Positions 7,042 to 13,759 of a DNA stretch of 15,244 nucleotides are shown piece after piece. The translations under genes were made by a program, and so were the position numbers. The stretch's first letter is position 1; every line of letters begins with the position of its first letter. The notes beneath the pieces are model-generated. The model was not told the DNA's origin. It saw nothing but the letters and a program-made list of their open reading frames with translations, and ran no database searches. This DNA comes from an uncultured Selenomonadaceae bacterium (GTDB lineage Bacteria > Bacillota > Negativicutes > Selenomonadales > Selenomonadaceae), in contig CALELM010000062.1 of assembly GCA_937902665.1 (NCBI GenBank), forward strand, positions 1-15,244, in the 5' to 3' direction.

Positions 7042-8108
7042 TAGTTCACCTGCTTCAATCGTTCTGTTTGGTCAGCCGTAATCAATGCATTCAAGATCTC
7101 TTCCAAATCGCCATTCAGCACGGAATCCAGCTTGTGGAGGGTCAGCCCAATCCTATGGTCGGTCATGCGCCCCTGCGGGAAATTATAGGTGCGAATTCTC
7201 TCACTGCGGTCTCCCGAACCAACCTGACTGCGGCGATCCGCCGCAACAGCCTCCGCCTGCTCCTGCATTGCCTTATCCTGAATCCTTGCCCGCAAGACCT
7301 TCATTGCCTTTTCCTTGTTCTTGAGCTGGGACTTCTCGTCTTGGCACTGGACCACGATTCCCGTCGGCAAATGCGTAATACGGATTGCCGTTTCCGTGCG
7401 GTTGACGTACTGCCCGCCGGCACCGCTGGCACAATAGGTATCGATTCTAAGCTCGTTGGGGTCAATGCTGACCTCAACCTCCTCCATTTCCGGAAGCACT
7501 GCCACTGTCACGGCTGACGTATGAATACGTCCTCCCGACTCCGTTACGGGAACACGCTGCACCCTGTGCGTTCCGCTCTCGTACTTCAGCTTGCTGTAAG
7601 CCCCATAGCCGTCCACGGTGAAGGAAATTTCCTTGTAACCGCCAATCTCCGTTGCATTTGCGTCAATAAGCTCCACTCTCCAGCCCTGCTTTTCCGCATA
7701 ACGGGAATACATGCGGAACAAATCGCCGGCAAAAAGTGCCGCCTCCTCGCCGCCAACACCCCCGCGGATTTCCACGATTACGTTTTTCTCGTCATTTGGA
7801 TCCTTGGGAAGCAGCAAAAGGGGCATTTCCCTGTCCATCTCTTCCTTTTGCTTCTTGAGTTCCGCCAGCTCCTCCTCCACAAGCTTTCGCATCTCATCAT
7901 CCAATGGCTCGTCAAACATCGCCCGATCGTCTTCTATCCCTTGGCAAATCTTCTTGTACTTGCAAATTTTTTCCACAATGGGAGCAAGGGATGCATGCTC
8001 CTTGCTGTAACGCTGCCATTTCACCATATCCTGCAAAACATCAGGATCGCTAATCAAGGATTCCAGTTCCAAATACTTATCTTCCAATGCCTGCAATTTA
8101 TCCAGCAA
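7041..8108 (-). CDS. prfA: Peptide chain release factor 1
   Basis: Recognises UAA and UAG in the ribosomal A site and triggers hydrolysis of the nascent chain. The GAGGQYVN motif (GGQ at 231-233) is the hydrolysis centre and the target of PrmC. The stop-codon-reading loop is RVPVTES with tripeptide PVT (PxT type), which marks RF1 rather than RF2 (SPF). I start the protein at TTG 8108: translation then begins MLDKLQALEDKY, matching typical RF1 N-termini at the usual length of 355 residues, and AGGTGA lies five bases upstream. An ATG at 8153 would add 15 residues unlike the family and overlap the upstream gene by 26 bases. The gene begins 19 bases after the yqhQ stop. Confidence 0.96.
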   Translation of the reverse strand: MLDKLQALEDKYLELESLISDPDVLQDMVKWQRYSKEHASLAPIVEKICKYKKICQGIEDDRAMFDEPLDDEMRKLVEEELAELKKQKEEMDREMPLLLLPKDPNDEKNVIVEIRGGVGGEEAALFAGDLFRMYSRYAEKQGWRVELIDANATEIGGYKEISFTVDGYGAYSKLKYESGTHRVQRVPVTESGGRIHTSAVTVAVLPEMEEVEVSIDPNELRIDTYCASGAGGQYVNRTETAIRITHLPTGIVVQCQDEKSQLKNKEKAMKVLRARIQDKAMQEQAEAVAADRRSQVGSGDRSERIRTYNFPQGRMTDHRIGLTLHKLDSVLNGDLEEILNALITADQTERLKQVN

Positions 8109-8127
8109 ATCACTCACCTGCCTAACA

Positions 8128-9051
8128 TCATGCTTCTGCCATCGTTCCTGCATCTTCCGCCGAAAGATAGTTTCCGCTTCCTTCCAATATTTCCTCCTCC
8201 GGAAGCACTGCCTTCAGCGACTCAATCGCCACCTCAACCATATCATCCTCCGGAGGTCTTGTCGTCAAATACTGCAGCCACAGCCCCGGCAGGATTGCCG
8301 CATGAATGACGGCATTTTTTGACCTGCCTGCCAATCGAATAATCTCATAGGAAATCCCTGCCACGACAGGAAGCAAAATCACTCGGCTCAAAATACGCTC
8401 CCACAGGCTTGGCCAGCCGAGAAAAGCAAACACAAAGATACTGACCAGCATGACAATCAGCAAAAACGCCGTGCCACAGCGTGGGTGAAGCCTTGGAAAC
8501 GTCTGCACGTTCTCCACCGTCAGGGGAAGTCCCGCCTCATAGCAAAAAATCGTCTGATGCTCTGCTCCGTGATACTGAAACACCCGCTGGATATCCTTTG
8601 CTCTCGAAATCGCCAAAATATAGAGAAGAAAAATAACGAGACGCAGGACACCCTCCATCAGGTTCAGGAAAACAGGATCCTCCGTAAGAAAATGAAACAG
8701 CTTTGCTGCCCCTGTCGGAATGGCCAAAAACAAAACACAAGCCAGTGCAATAGCAAGCACGATCGTCCCTGCCAGTTCCTTGTCGGAAAGCTGCTCGTCC
8801 TCCTCACCTGCCATCTGCGCCGAATAAGAAAGCGATCTTATGCCAATAACCAGCGATTCCACCAGTGCCACTACGCCTCGCAGCAAAGGCTTCTTTAAAA
8901 TAGGATAACGATCCGAAATGGAATTCACGGGCTTCACCTGCACCGCAATCTTCCCGCTCGGCTCCCGTACCGCTGTCGCCGTCAGCTTCGGGCCCCGCAT
9001 CATCACGCCCTCAATCACGGCTTGACCGCCCACTGTCAACTTGTCCTTCAA
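8128..9051 (-). CDS. yqhQ: DUF1385 membrane protein (YqhQ family)
   Basis: Membrane protein of the DUF1385 family; its biochemical function is not established as far as I know. The opening KLTVGGQAVIEGVMMRGP is the family signature. Conserved FQYHGAEHQTI and HPRCGTAFLL segments follow, with hydrophobic stretches around residues 92-120, 130-150, 195-220 and 225-245, and a charged Glu-rich tail. I chose TTG 9051 because AGGAGG (plus-strand 9062-9067) precedes it and the product (307 residues) then aligns with the usual N-terminus; an ATG at 9084 adds 11 residues with a badly spaced ribosome site and falls almost on the likely transcription start. The gene commonly neighbours prfA and prmC in Firmicutes, so it may work in the same context, but that is association only. 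Confidence 0.9.
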   Translation of the reverse strand: MKDKLTVGGQAVIEGVMMRGPKLTATAVREPSGKIAVQVKPVNSISDRYPILKKPLLRGVVALVESLVIGIRSLSYSAQMAGEEDEQLSDKELAGTIVLAIALACVLFLAIPTGAAKLFHFLTEDPVFLNLMEGVLRLVIFLLYILAISRAKDIQRVFQYHGAEHQTIFCYEAGLPLTVENVQTFPRLHPRCGTAFLLIVMLVSIFVFAFLGWPSLWERILSRVILLPVVAGISYEIIRLAGRSKNAVIHAAILPGLWLQYLTTRPPEDDMVEVAIESLKAVLPEEEILEGSGNYLSAEDAGTMAEA

Positions 9052-9095
9052 TGAAAATCCCCCTCCTAAAGAAAGCCCTTGCACATTTGCCCCCT

Positions 9096-9125
9096 ATTCT
9101 ACTACGAACCTGAAGCCCTGCGCAA
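9096..9125 (-). promoter_or_regulatory. Probable promoter of the yqhQ-prfA-prmC-sua5-rnmV-rsmA operon
   Basis: Minus strand TTGCGC (9120-9125) and TAGAAT (9096-9101) are spaced by 18 bases, in the 76-base gap between dctM and yqhQ. Transcription would start near 9089, which favours the downstream TTG start of yqhQ. I see no terminator after dctM, so read-through from the TRAP genes also seems possible. Confidence 0.45.
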
Positions 9126-9127
9126 GC

Positions 9128-10438
9128 CTACCTCATAAGTCCCAGTGCCTTGGGAAGCCACAAAGACAGCTCAGGAACACAAACAATCAGCATCAGCCCA
9201 GCAAGCAATGCGACATAAAACGGCAATGCCGCTTTTGCCGCAAGCTTACGCGAAGTCCCTGCCACCTTGCAGCCGGCAACAAAAGCGCCCCCTATCCTAG
9301 GAATGCACAATCCCATGGAAAACGAGTATATCATCACGATCCCAAAATGAATGGGATGCAGGCCGCAGACCTTTATCAATGGAGCAAGCAGGACAGGCAT
9401 AATAAAAAGCAGCGGAATAATATCCACAAATGCGCCAAGAAGAAGCAACAGCAAAACGATGCCAAAAAGCAGGACAGGTGGCTGCGTCGTAAAGCCCAGC
9501 ACATAGCTTGCCAAAAGGTTCGGCATGTCAAACACATGAATCATCCATATCACTGGAAGAGAACCTGCCATCAGCGAAACAGGAACCGCTATGCTTTTCA
9601 ATGCAGACAGAAACACAGACGGCAGCATGGAAAACTTGATGTCCCTATAAACAAACAAGGAAAGAAGGATAAGATAACCACAGGCAAGCGCAGCGGAATC
9701 ATCCACGGATACTCCCCAAAAAAAGGGACAAACCAAAAGAATCACAGGTGCCACGCTCACCAGCCCCGCATCTCCTGCAATAGAGAAAGCCTGTCCATGG
9801 GAAAGCTGCCGAATCTCCTTTGGATAGTGATATCGCCTCGACAACAAAAAAGACATAGCAAGAAGAATTGCCGCCATCAGCACGAAAGGAATCATGCCTG
9901 CCGCAAAAATGGCAGTAACAGAAAGCCCCCCCATTCCCGTAGCCAAAATGACCATATTCGGAGACACCGGAAACAGTATGCTCTGACATGCCCCCATCAC
10001 CGTAACCGCCGTTGCAAATTCCGATGCATAACCTGACTGCTTCATCAGGGAGATTGCCTCTGCCCCCATGCCTTTAATCTTGGAAAAAGCGCGCCCGGAA
10101 AAGCATCCCAAAGAAAGCATTTCCAAAATAGCAATATGGGAACGCCCTCCCGAAAATCTTCCTACAAGAACATTCACCAATGCTGTCATTCTCTCCAGCA
10201 GGGTTCCCCTTTGCAAAAGCTTGAAAGACAAAATCATAAAAACGAAAGCCTCAAGAGAATCATTTTCTGTCAGCATAGCCATTTGCGGGACAAAGGAAAG
10301 CATCTGCGGCTTGATATACAAAAATACAGCAGTCACAGATGCCAGCATCGAAAACACCATAGGAACCCGAAGCATCGTCAAAAAGAAAAAAGTTCCCAGC
10401 ATGACCGAAGCAGCCCAAAGTGCCAAACTCTCATTCAT
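9128..10438 (-). CDS. dctM: TRAP transporter large permease (DctM-like)
   Basis: Multi-pass inner-membrane subunit of a tripartite ATP-independent periplasmic transporter, which moves organic acids or related solutes using an ion gradient. The product has 436 residues with about a dozen hydrophobic segments. Family features include FAAGMIPFVLMA in the middle and GAFVDIIPLLFIMPVLLAPL in the C-terminal half. The IIPPS-type motif usual in DctM is replaced by LFPVSPNMVI, so this is a divergent member. I chose ATG 10438, with GGAGG seven bases upstream inside the end of dctQ; the genes overlap by eight bases (ATGAATGA). An in-frame ATG at 10459 adds seven residues. The substrate cannot be read from the sequence. 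Confidence 0.88.
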   Translation of the reverse strand: MNESLALWAASVMLGTFFFLTMLRVPMVFSMLASVTAVFLYIKPQMLSFVPQMAMLTENDSLEAFVFMILSFKLLQRGTLLERMTALVNVLVGRFSGGRSHIAILEMLSLGCFSGRAFSKIKGMGAEAISLMKQSGYASEFATAVTVMGACQSILFPVSPNMVILATGMGGLSVTAIFAAGMIPFVLMAAILLAMSFLLSRRYHYPKEIRQLSHGQAFSIAGDAGLVSVAPVILLVCPFFWGVSVDDSAALACGYLILLSLFVYRDIKFSMLPSVFLSALKSIAVPVSLMAGSLPVIWMIHVFDMPNLLASYVLGFTTQPPVLLFGIVLLLLLLGAFVDIIPLLFIMPVLLAPLIKVCGLHPIHFGIVMIYSFSMGLCIPRIGGAFVAGCKVAGTSRKLAAKAALPFYVALLAGLMLIVCVPELSLWLPKALGLMR

Positions 10439-10979
10439 TTTTTTGTTCCTCCGGTTCATTCATCAGGAAAAATTCCGTATAATGGTATTCTTCCCAACCC
10501 ATGAGCTCCATAAATGCAAAATAAAAAATATAAAATCCGCATAAAAAAAGACTGACCGCCCACATTTGCTTCGAAATATCCATGCAATACGCTTCCATTG
10601 ACATGAAACCTTCTTCATAGAGAATTCCCGAATAGGCAAAAAGGAATCCAAAAACCACCATAACAGAAAGCCGCAGCCTGTCTGCCAGCCAAGACGACTT
10701 GCCTTCCACATAGGTTTCCAAAACAGCATGATTCTTTTGCTGAACCCCAACCGTCAAGGAACAGAACATGATACTCCCCAATGCAATCGTCTCAACACTC
10801 CCGACATAATCAAAGCCTTCCCCCCAAAAAAACAGCAATACCACATTCAAGAATGAATTTAGCAGAAGCACCACGATTCCTGCACACAACAATCGAAGCA
10901 AAACTCCATAGAAAAAATCAAGAACATAGAGCACACCATCCAAAAATGGATGTGCGGCATGATGCCTAACCCTTTTCAT
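10431..10979 (-). CDS. dctQ: TRAP transporter small permease (DctQ-like)
   Basis: Small membrane subunit of the TRAP transporter, pairing with DctM. The product has 182 residues with four main hydrophobic segments near 17-50, 59-80, 104-122 and 141-159, the four-helix layout of DctQ. GVQQKNHAVLE between helices 2 and 3 matches the family's conserved His region. GGGGGTGG lies about nine bases upstream of the ATG. It begins 40 bases after dctP and overlaps dctM by eight bases. DctQ proteins are poorly conserved, so the assignment relies on topology and on its place between dctP and dctM. Confidence 0.85.
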   Translation of the reverse strand: MKRVRHHAAHPFLDGVLYVLDFFYGVLLRLLCAGIVVLLLNSFLNVVLLFFWGEGFDYVGSVETIALGSIMFCSLTVGVQQKNHAVLETYVEGKSSWLADRLRLSVMVVFGFLFAYSGILYEEGFMSMEAYCMDISKQMWAVSLFLCGFYIFYFAFMELMGWEEYHYTEFFLMNEPEEQKNE

Positions 10980-11019
10980 CGATTGCCACCCCCTTCATGC
11001 CTGCAAGCAGGCCCAATCC

Positions 11020-12015
11020 TTACGACCTGCGAATTTTTTCCAAAAGCTCCGCATGTTCTCCCGTGAATTCATCATAAAAATCCTGCGTCTTCTTTTTGAA
11101 CAGCTTTTTTTCCTCCCTGCTCAATTCCCGAATTACAACCCCCTGTTCCAGCAGGCGAGTCTCTGCCTCCGAATCCATCTTGTCCCAAATGCTTCGCTCA
11201 TAACGCTCCGCCTCCTCGGCACATGCACGAATAATTTCCCAATCCTCTTCCGAAAGCTCTTCCTTGACTTCTCTGGAAATTATCTGCACACCCGGCGTGC
11301 AGGTATGTGCGTCCTTTACACAAAATCTCGCAAACTGGTAATGTCCCTCGGACTCATAGGAAATAAAGTTGTTCTCTGCTCCTTCAACGGCTTGAATCTG
11401 GAAGCCTGCAAGAAGCTCCGAAAAGGGCATGCTGACAGGAATCGCCCCAAACGAACGAGCCAATCCCCTCATCTCCTCAGTATCCTGTACGCGAAGCTTC
11501 CTGCCTGCAAAATCCTCTAAGCTGCAAATCTCCTGCCCCGAAAAATAGAAATGCCGAAAGCCGCAATGATGCCAAGCCAAGCCCACCATCCCATAGCTTT
11601 CCAATTCTGCCAGCATGTCCTCGCCGATTTCTCCATCCAATACCCGCAGCAAATGCTCCTTGTCACGAAAAAGATAGGGATACTGCAGAACCTTCATCCC
11701 ATCGGACTCCACAGAAAGTGCCGCCGCACTGACACGGGCAAAATCTACACATCCTGATTGAACAAGATTCACAACCGTCTGTTCTGAGCCCAGCCTGCCG
11801 GCTGCATAGACAAGAATCTGAATTCTGCCATTGGTACGTTCCTTCACCAGCTCAGAAAAATAATGCGCCGCCATCACGGTCGGTGTCCCCTCCGCATTTG
11901 CTTCCGCATAAATCATGTAATCATCGGTTCTTCTTTCCCTGAAGTGATATATAAACAGAACGGTTCCCAACATCAAAACGACCAGAAAAAATGAAAAAAT
12001 CTTCCTGCCAAGCAC
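11020..12015 (-). CDS. dctP: TRAP transporter solute-binding protein (DctP-like), probably membrane-anchored
   Basis: Extracytoplasmic solute receptor of the DctP family. From GTG 12015 it is 331 residues; GGAGGTGA lies a few bases upstream, an excellent site, while an upstream in-frame extension to 12198 would run into rpmE. After GRK, a hydrophobic stretch (residues 5-22, FSFFLVVLMLGTVLFIYH) gives a signal or anchor helix with no lipobox Cys and no clear signal peptidase I site. The DctP core is clear: an N-terminal strand MIYAEANAEGTP, RKLRVQDT with Arg175 at the position of the carboxylate-binding Arg, FGAIPVSMPFSELLAGFQ and VEGAENN with Asn215. The C-terminal region is long, helical and Lys/Glu-rich. 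Organic acid binding is the family norm; the actual ligand is unknown. Confidence 0.9.
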   Translation of the reverse strand: MLGRKIFSFFLVVLMLGTVLFIYHFRERRTDDYMIYAEANAEGTPTVMAAHYFSELVKERTNGRIQILVYAAGRLGSEQTVVNLVQSGCVDFARVSAAALSVESDGMKVLQYPYLFRDKEHLLRVLDGEIGEDMLAELESYGMVGLAWHHCGFRHFYFSGQEICSLEDFAGRKLRVQDTEEMRGLARSFGAIPVSMPFSELLAGFQIQAVEGAENNFISYESEGHYQFARFCVKDAHTCTPGVQIISREVKEELSEEDWEIIRACAEEAERYERSIWDKMDSEAETRLLEQGVVIRELSREEKKLFKKKTQDFYDEFTGEHAELLEKIRRS

Positions 12016-12036
12016 CCTATCACCTCCCAAGCTACC

Positions 12037-12075
12037 AAAAAAACAAAGCTGCCCCACAGAACCCTGCGTGACAGC
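12037..12075 (-). terminator. Intrinsic terminator between rpmE and dctP
   Basis: On the minus strand, GCTGTC-A-CGCAG pairs with CTGTG-G-GGCAGC (one A/G mismatch, two wobble pairs, GGTT loop) and is followed at once by TTTGTTTTTTT. It starts 19 bases after the rpmE stop. Expression of the TRAP genes from the rpmE promoter would require read-through. Confidence 0.75.
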
Positions 12076-12094
12076 CTTGGCACTTCGCTTAATC

Positions 12095-12292
12095 TTACTT
12101 CTTATAACGCTTGTTGAACTTCTCAATGCGACCGCCTGCCTGAACGTCACGCTGACGACCCGTAAAAAACGGATGGCACTTGGAGCAAACATCAACACGG
12201 AGCTCCTGCTTCGTGGAACCCGTCTTGAACGTGTTGCCGCAACCGCAAGTTACCGTCGCTTCAAAGAATTCCGGATGAATCCCCTGCTTCAT
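12095..12292 (-). CDS. rpmE: 50S ribosomal protein L31, zinc-binding (C+) type
   Basis: Ribosomal protein L31, bridging the 50S central protuberance and the 30S head. The product has 65 residues. MKQGIHPEFFEATVTCGCG is the classical N-terminus. Four cysteines, C16, C18, C36 and C39, make the zinc site of the C+ form, and CHPFFTGRQ with a basic tail ending in FNKRYKK completes the family pattern. AGAGAGGTG lies seven bases upstream of the ATG at 12292. In other bacteria, Zn-dependent L31 can be swapped for a Cys-free paralog under zinc limitation; no such gene is in this window. The gene heads the minus-strand translation block but is cut off from it by a terminator and the TRAP genes. Confidence 0.97.
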   Translation of the reverse strand: MKQGIHPEFFEATVTCGCGNTFKTGSTKQELRVDVCSKCHPFFTGRQRDVQAGGRIEKFNKRYKK

Positions 12293-12443
12293 ACCTATAC
12301 ACCTCTCTTTCCCCCAAATCAGCAAATACTGCCTGGAATTGATACAAGGAAACTCTGCGCCTCCTTGGTTTAGACCTAGCTCACCGCCAATGGGGGCAAG
12401 ACCAGTCAAAAGACCTGGAACCAGACGTCACTACGTCCGATAC
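12293..12443 (-). promoter_or_regulatory. Long rpmE 5' leader
   Basis: About 150 bases lie between the predicted transcription start and the rpmE ATG. A GACGT/ACGTC hairpin with a 4-base loop sits near the 5' end (12424-12437). An orphan AAGGAGG (12360-12366 on the complementary strand) precedes no good start codon. Leaders of ribosomal protein genes often bind the product protein or respond to growth state; nothing here matches a leader I know. Confidence 0.35.
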
Positions 12444-12449
12444 GAAGTT

Positions 12450-12478
12450 ATTATAGCACAGTAAAAACAGCCATGCAA
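12450..12478 (-). promoter_or_regulatory. Near-consensus vegetative promoter for rpmE
   Basis: Minus strand TTGCAT (12473-12478), a 17-base spacer and TATAAT (12450-12455), preceded by TGC (extended -10). It lies only 12 bases beyond the stop codon of the phosphatase gene, with no terminator between them. Confidence 0.85.
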
Positions 12479-12489
12479 GGAATCCTGCT

Positions 12490-13590
12490 TCAATTTTTAT
12501 CTGCCGCCAGCACCTTCTTAACGTCATCACCATAAATGGTTTTCCAATCACTCCGCATGGAAACAGGAATCCAGCCGCGTTCCTCACAAGTTTTCTTCAT
12601 TGCCTCTGCCTTTTCCAGATTCCCATATTCACGCTCAACATCATCGCAACAAAGAGAAAACGCCAAGGCACGATATTTCTTGTTAGAAAGCGTATATTCA
12701 TGCATTGAGGTATCTCCCATGCTATTCCCAAAGGACAGGACTGGATGCTTCCCAATTTCCCGTGCCATCTTGATTGCCTTTTGGCATCCCTCTGTACGTT
12801 CCAAGATTTCTCCTGTCGTCACAATTTCATCTACGTTTCGTTGAAAGCGGTATTTCTCCACAGGCGTATCCCCCTGATGCAGAGCCTTCAAGGAAACATC
12901 CGCTCCAATGATATGATTCGGATAAATCTGCGGCAGCGCATCCCATGCGACCGCACGAACAATCTGGCGGCAGCCTCCCGATACCACATATATCGTAAAA
13001 TCATTGGCACGAAGATAGGACAGCACCTCCACCATCGGCAGGTACAATGCCTCGCCACGCTTCAGGTTCTCCATGCCGTCTGCCGGCCTGTCCATCGTCC
13101 TCTGCACGACTGCACGAAATTCCTCATCCCCCAAGCCAGCAAGGACGATTGCCTTGTCCCTCGTTTCCATCGCATCAATTTCAGGCGTTACCGCTCGATG
13201 GTCAACTGCCTCCTGCACGATTTCCGCCGTTTTCAAGATCTCCTCTGTCGGCTGATAAGAGGGGTCCCTGTAAATGCGGTCTAAGTAGACCATCCATTCA
13301 AAATAGTACGGCGTTGTCTCGCTAAGCAACGTCCCATCCATATCAAAGACCGCAATTCTGTCCTCCACAGGAACAAAATTCTTGCTGCTTGGATCCACTG
13401 CCTCCCGAACATATTCCACCAGTCTCGCCATCGGCTCGGAATTCTCCTCCCAATACCGAAAATCCGAGCCATCCCTCTGCACATGCACCTGCGCAATTTC
13501 CGCACGGGTCATCGCTTGCGAAGCAGGCATATTCCCGCCAAGCAGCACAGCGGCCGCTGCAAGCACAGCACACCATTTCCCTTTCTTCAT
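12490..13590 (-). CDS. Exported HAD-superfamily phosphatase
   Basis: The product has 366 residues from ATG 13590, with GGAAGGAGAG six bases upstream; an ATG at 13623 would put 11 extra residues before the signal peptide. Residues 1-26 form a signal peptide (MKKGKW, a hydrophobic core, then ASQA at the likely cleavage site), so the protein should act in the periplasm or outside. HAD motif I is VFDMDGT with Asp83 and Asp85, motif II is YVVSGG with Ser204 and motif IV is FGNSMGDTS with Asp293. The cap insertion between motifs I and II is about 115 residues and helical, like phosphoserine-phosphatase-type HADs (PF12710). The substrate is not readable; phosphocholine- or phosphoserine-type phosphomonoesters are possibilities. 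It is transcribed divergently from clpX, with a 169-base shared region. Confidence 0.88.
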   Translation of the reverse strand: MKKGKWCAVLAAAAVLLGGNMPASQAMTRAEIAQVHVQRDGSDFRYWEENSEPMARLVEYVREAVDPSSKNFVPVEDRIAVFDMDGTLLSETTPYYFEWMVYLDRIYRDPSYQPTEEILKTAEIVQEAVDHRAVTPEIDAMETRDKAIVLAGLGDEEFRAVVQRTMDRPADGMENLKRGEALYLPMVEVLSYLRANDFTIYVVSGGCRQIVRAVAWDALPQIYPNHIIGADVSLKALHQGDTPVEKYRFQRNVDEIVTTGEILERTEGCQKAIKMAREIGKHPVLSFGNSMGDTSMHEYTLSNKKYRALAFSLCCDDVEREYGNLEKAEAMKKTCEERGWIPVSMRSDWKTIYGDDVKKVLAADKN

Positions 13591-13624
13591 AAAAAACTCT
13601 CCTTCCATAATTCTATCCTTCACT

Positions 13625-13635
13625 ATTTTACCACA
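13625..13635 (-). promoter_or_regulatory. Extended -10 promoter for the phosphatase gene
   Basis: Minus strand TGTGG-TAAAAT, 34 bases before the ATG. The 12-mer TGTGGTAAAATA is identical to that upstream of pilB, and again no good -35 is present. Confidence 0.45.
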
Positions 13636-13696
13636 AAAATCCTATTTGCAGGTATCTCCACAAAGCCTCTTGCCTCCAATTCATAAAAGTTTCTGC

Positions 13697-13725
13697 TTGA
13701 AAAACCGTTCCCGATAAGGGATAAT
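13697..13725 (+). promoter_or_regulatory. Promoter of clpX
   Basis: TTGAAA (13697-13702), a 17-base spacer and GATAAT (13720-13725), 34 bases before the ATG. A small inverted repeat, TCCC-GATAA-GGGA (13709-13721), overlaps the spacer and the first base of the -10 and could be an operator. I see no CtsR- or HrcA-type operator. Confidence 0.65.
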
Positions 13726-13759
13726 ATATAAAGTTACATCTATCAAAGGAGAGATAAAA

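Noticed and set aside
9041..10036. A 331-codon plus-strand frame opposite dctM
   Set aside because: The translation is a His/Asn/Lys-rich mixture with no hydrophobic or domain pattern, while the minus strand encodes a clear polytopic permease.
12016..12198. A longer dctP starting at ATG 12198
   Set aside because: It would run through the rpmE coding sequence and the terminator; GTG 12015 has a near-perfect ribosome site and starts directly before the anchor helix.
12293..12409. A longer rpmE starting at 12409
   Set aside because: The extra 39 residues are unlike L31, and ATG 12292 has a good Shine-Dalgarno and gives the standard protein.
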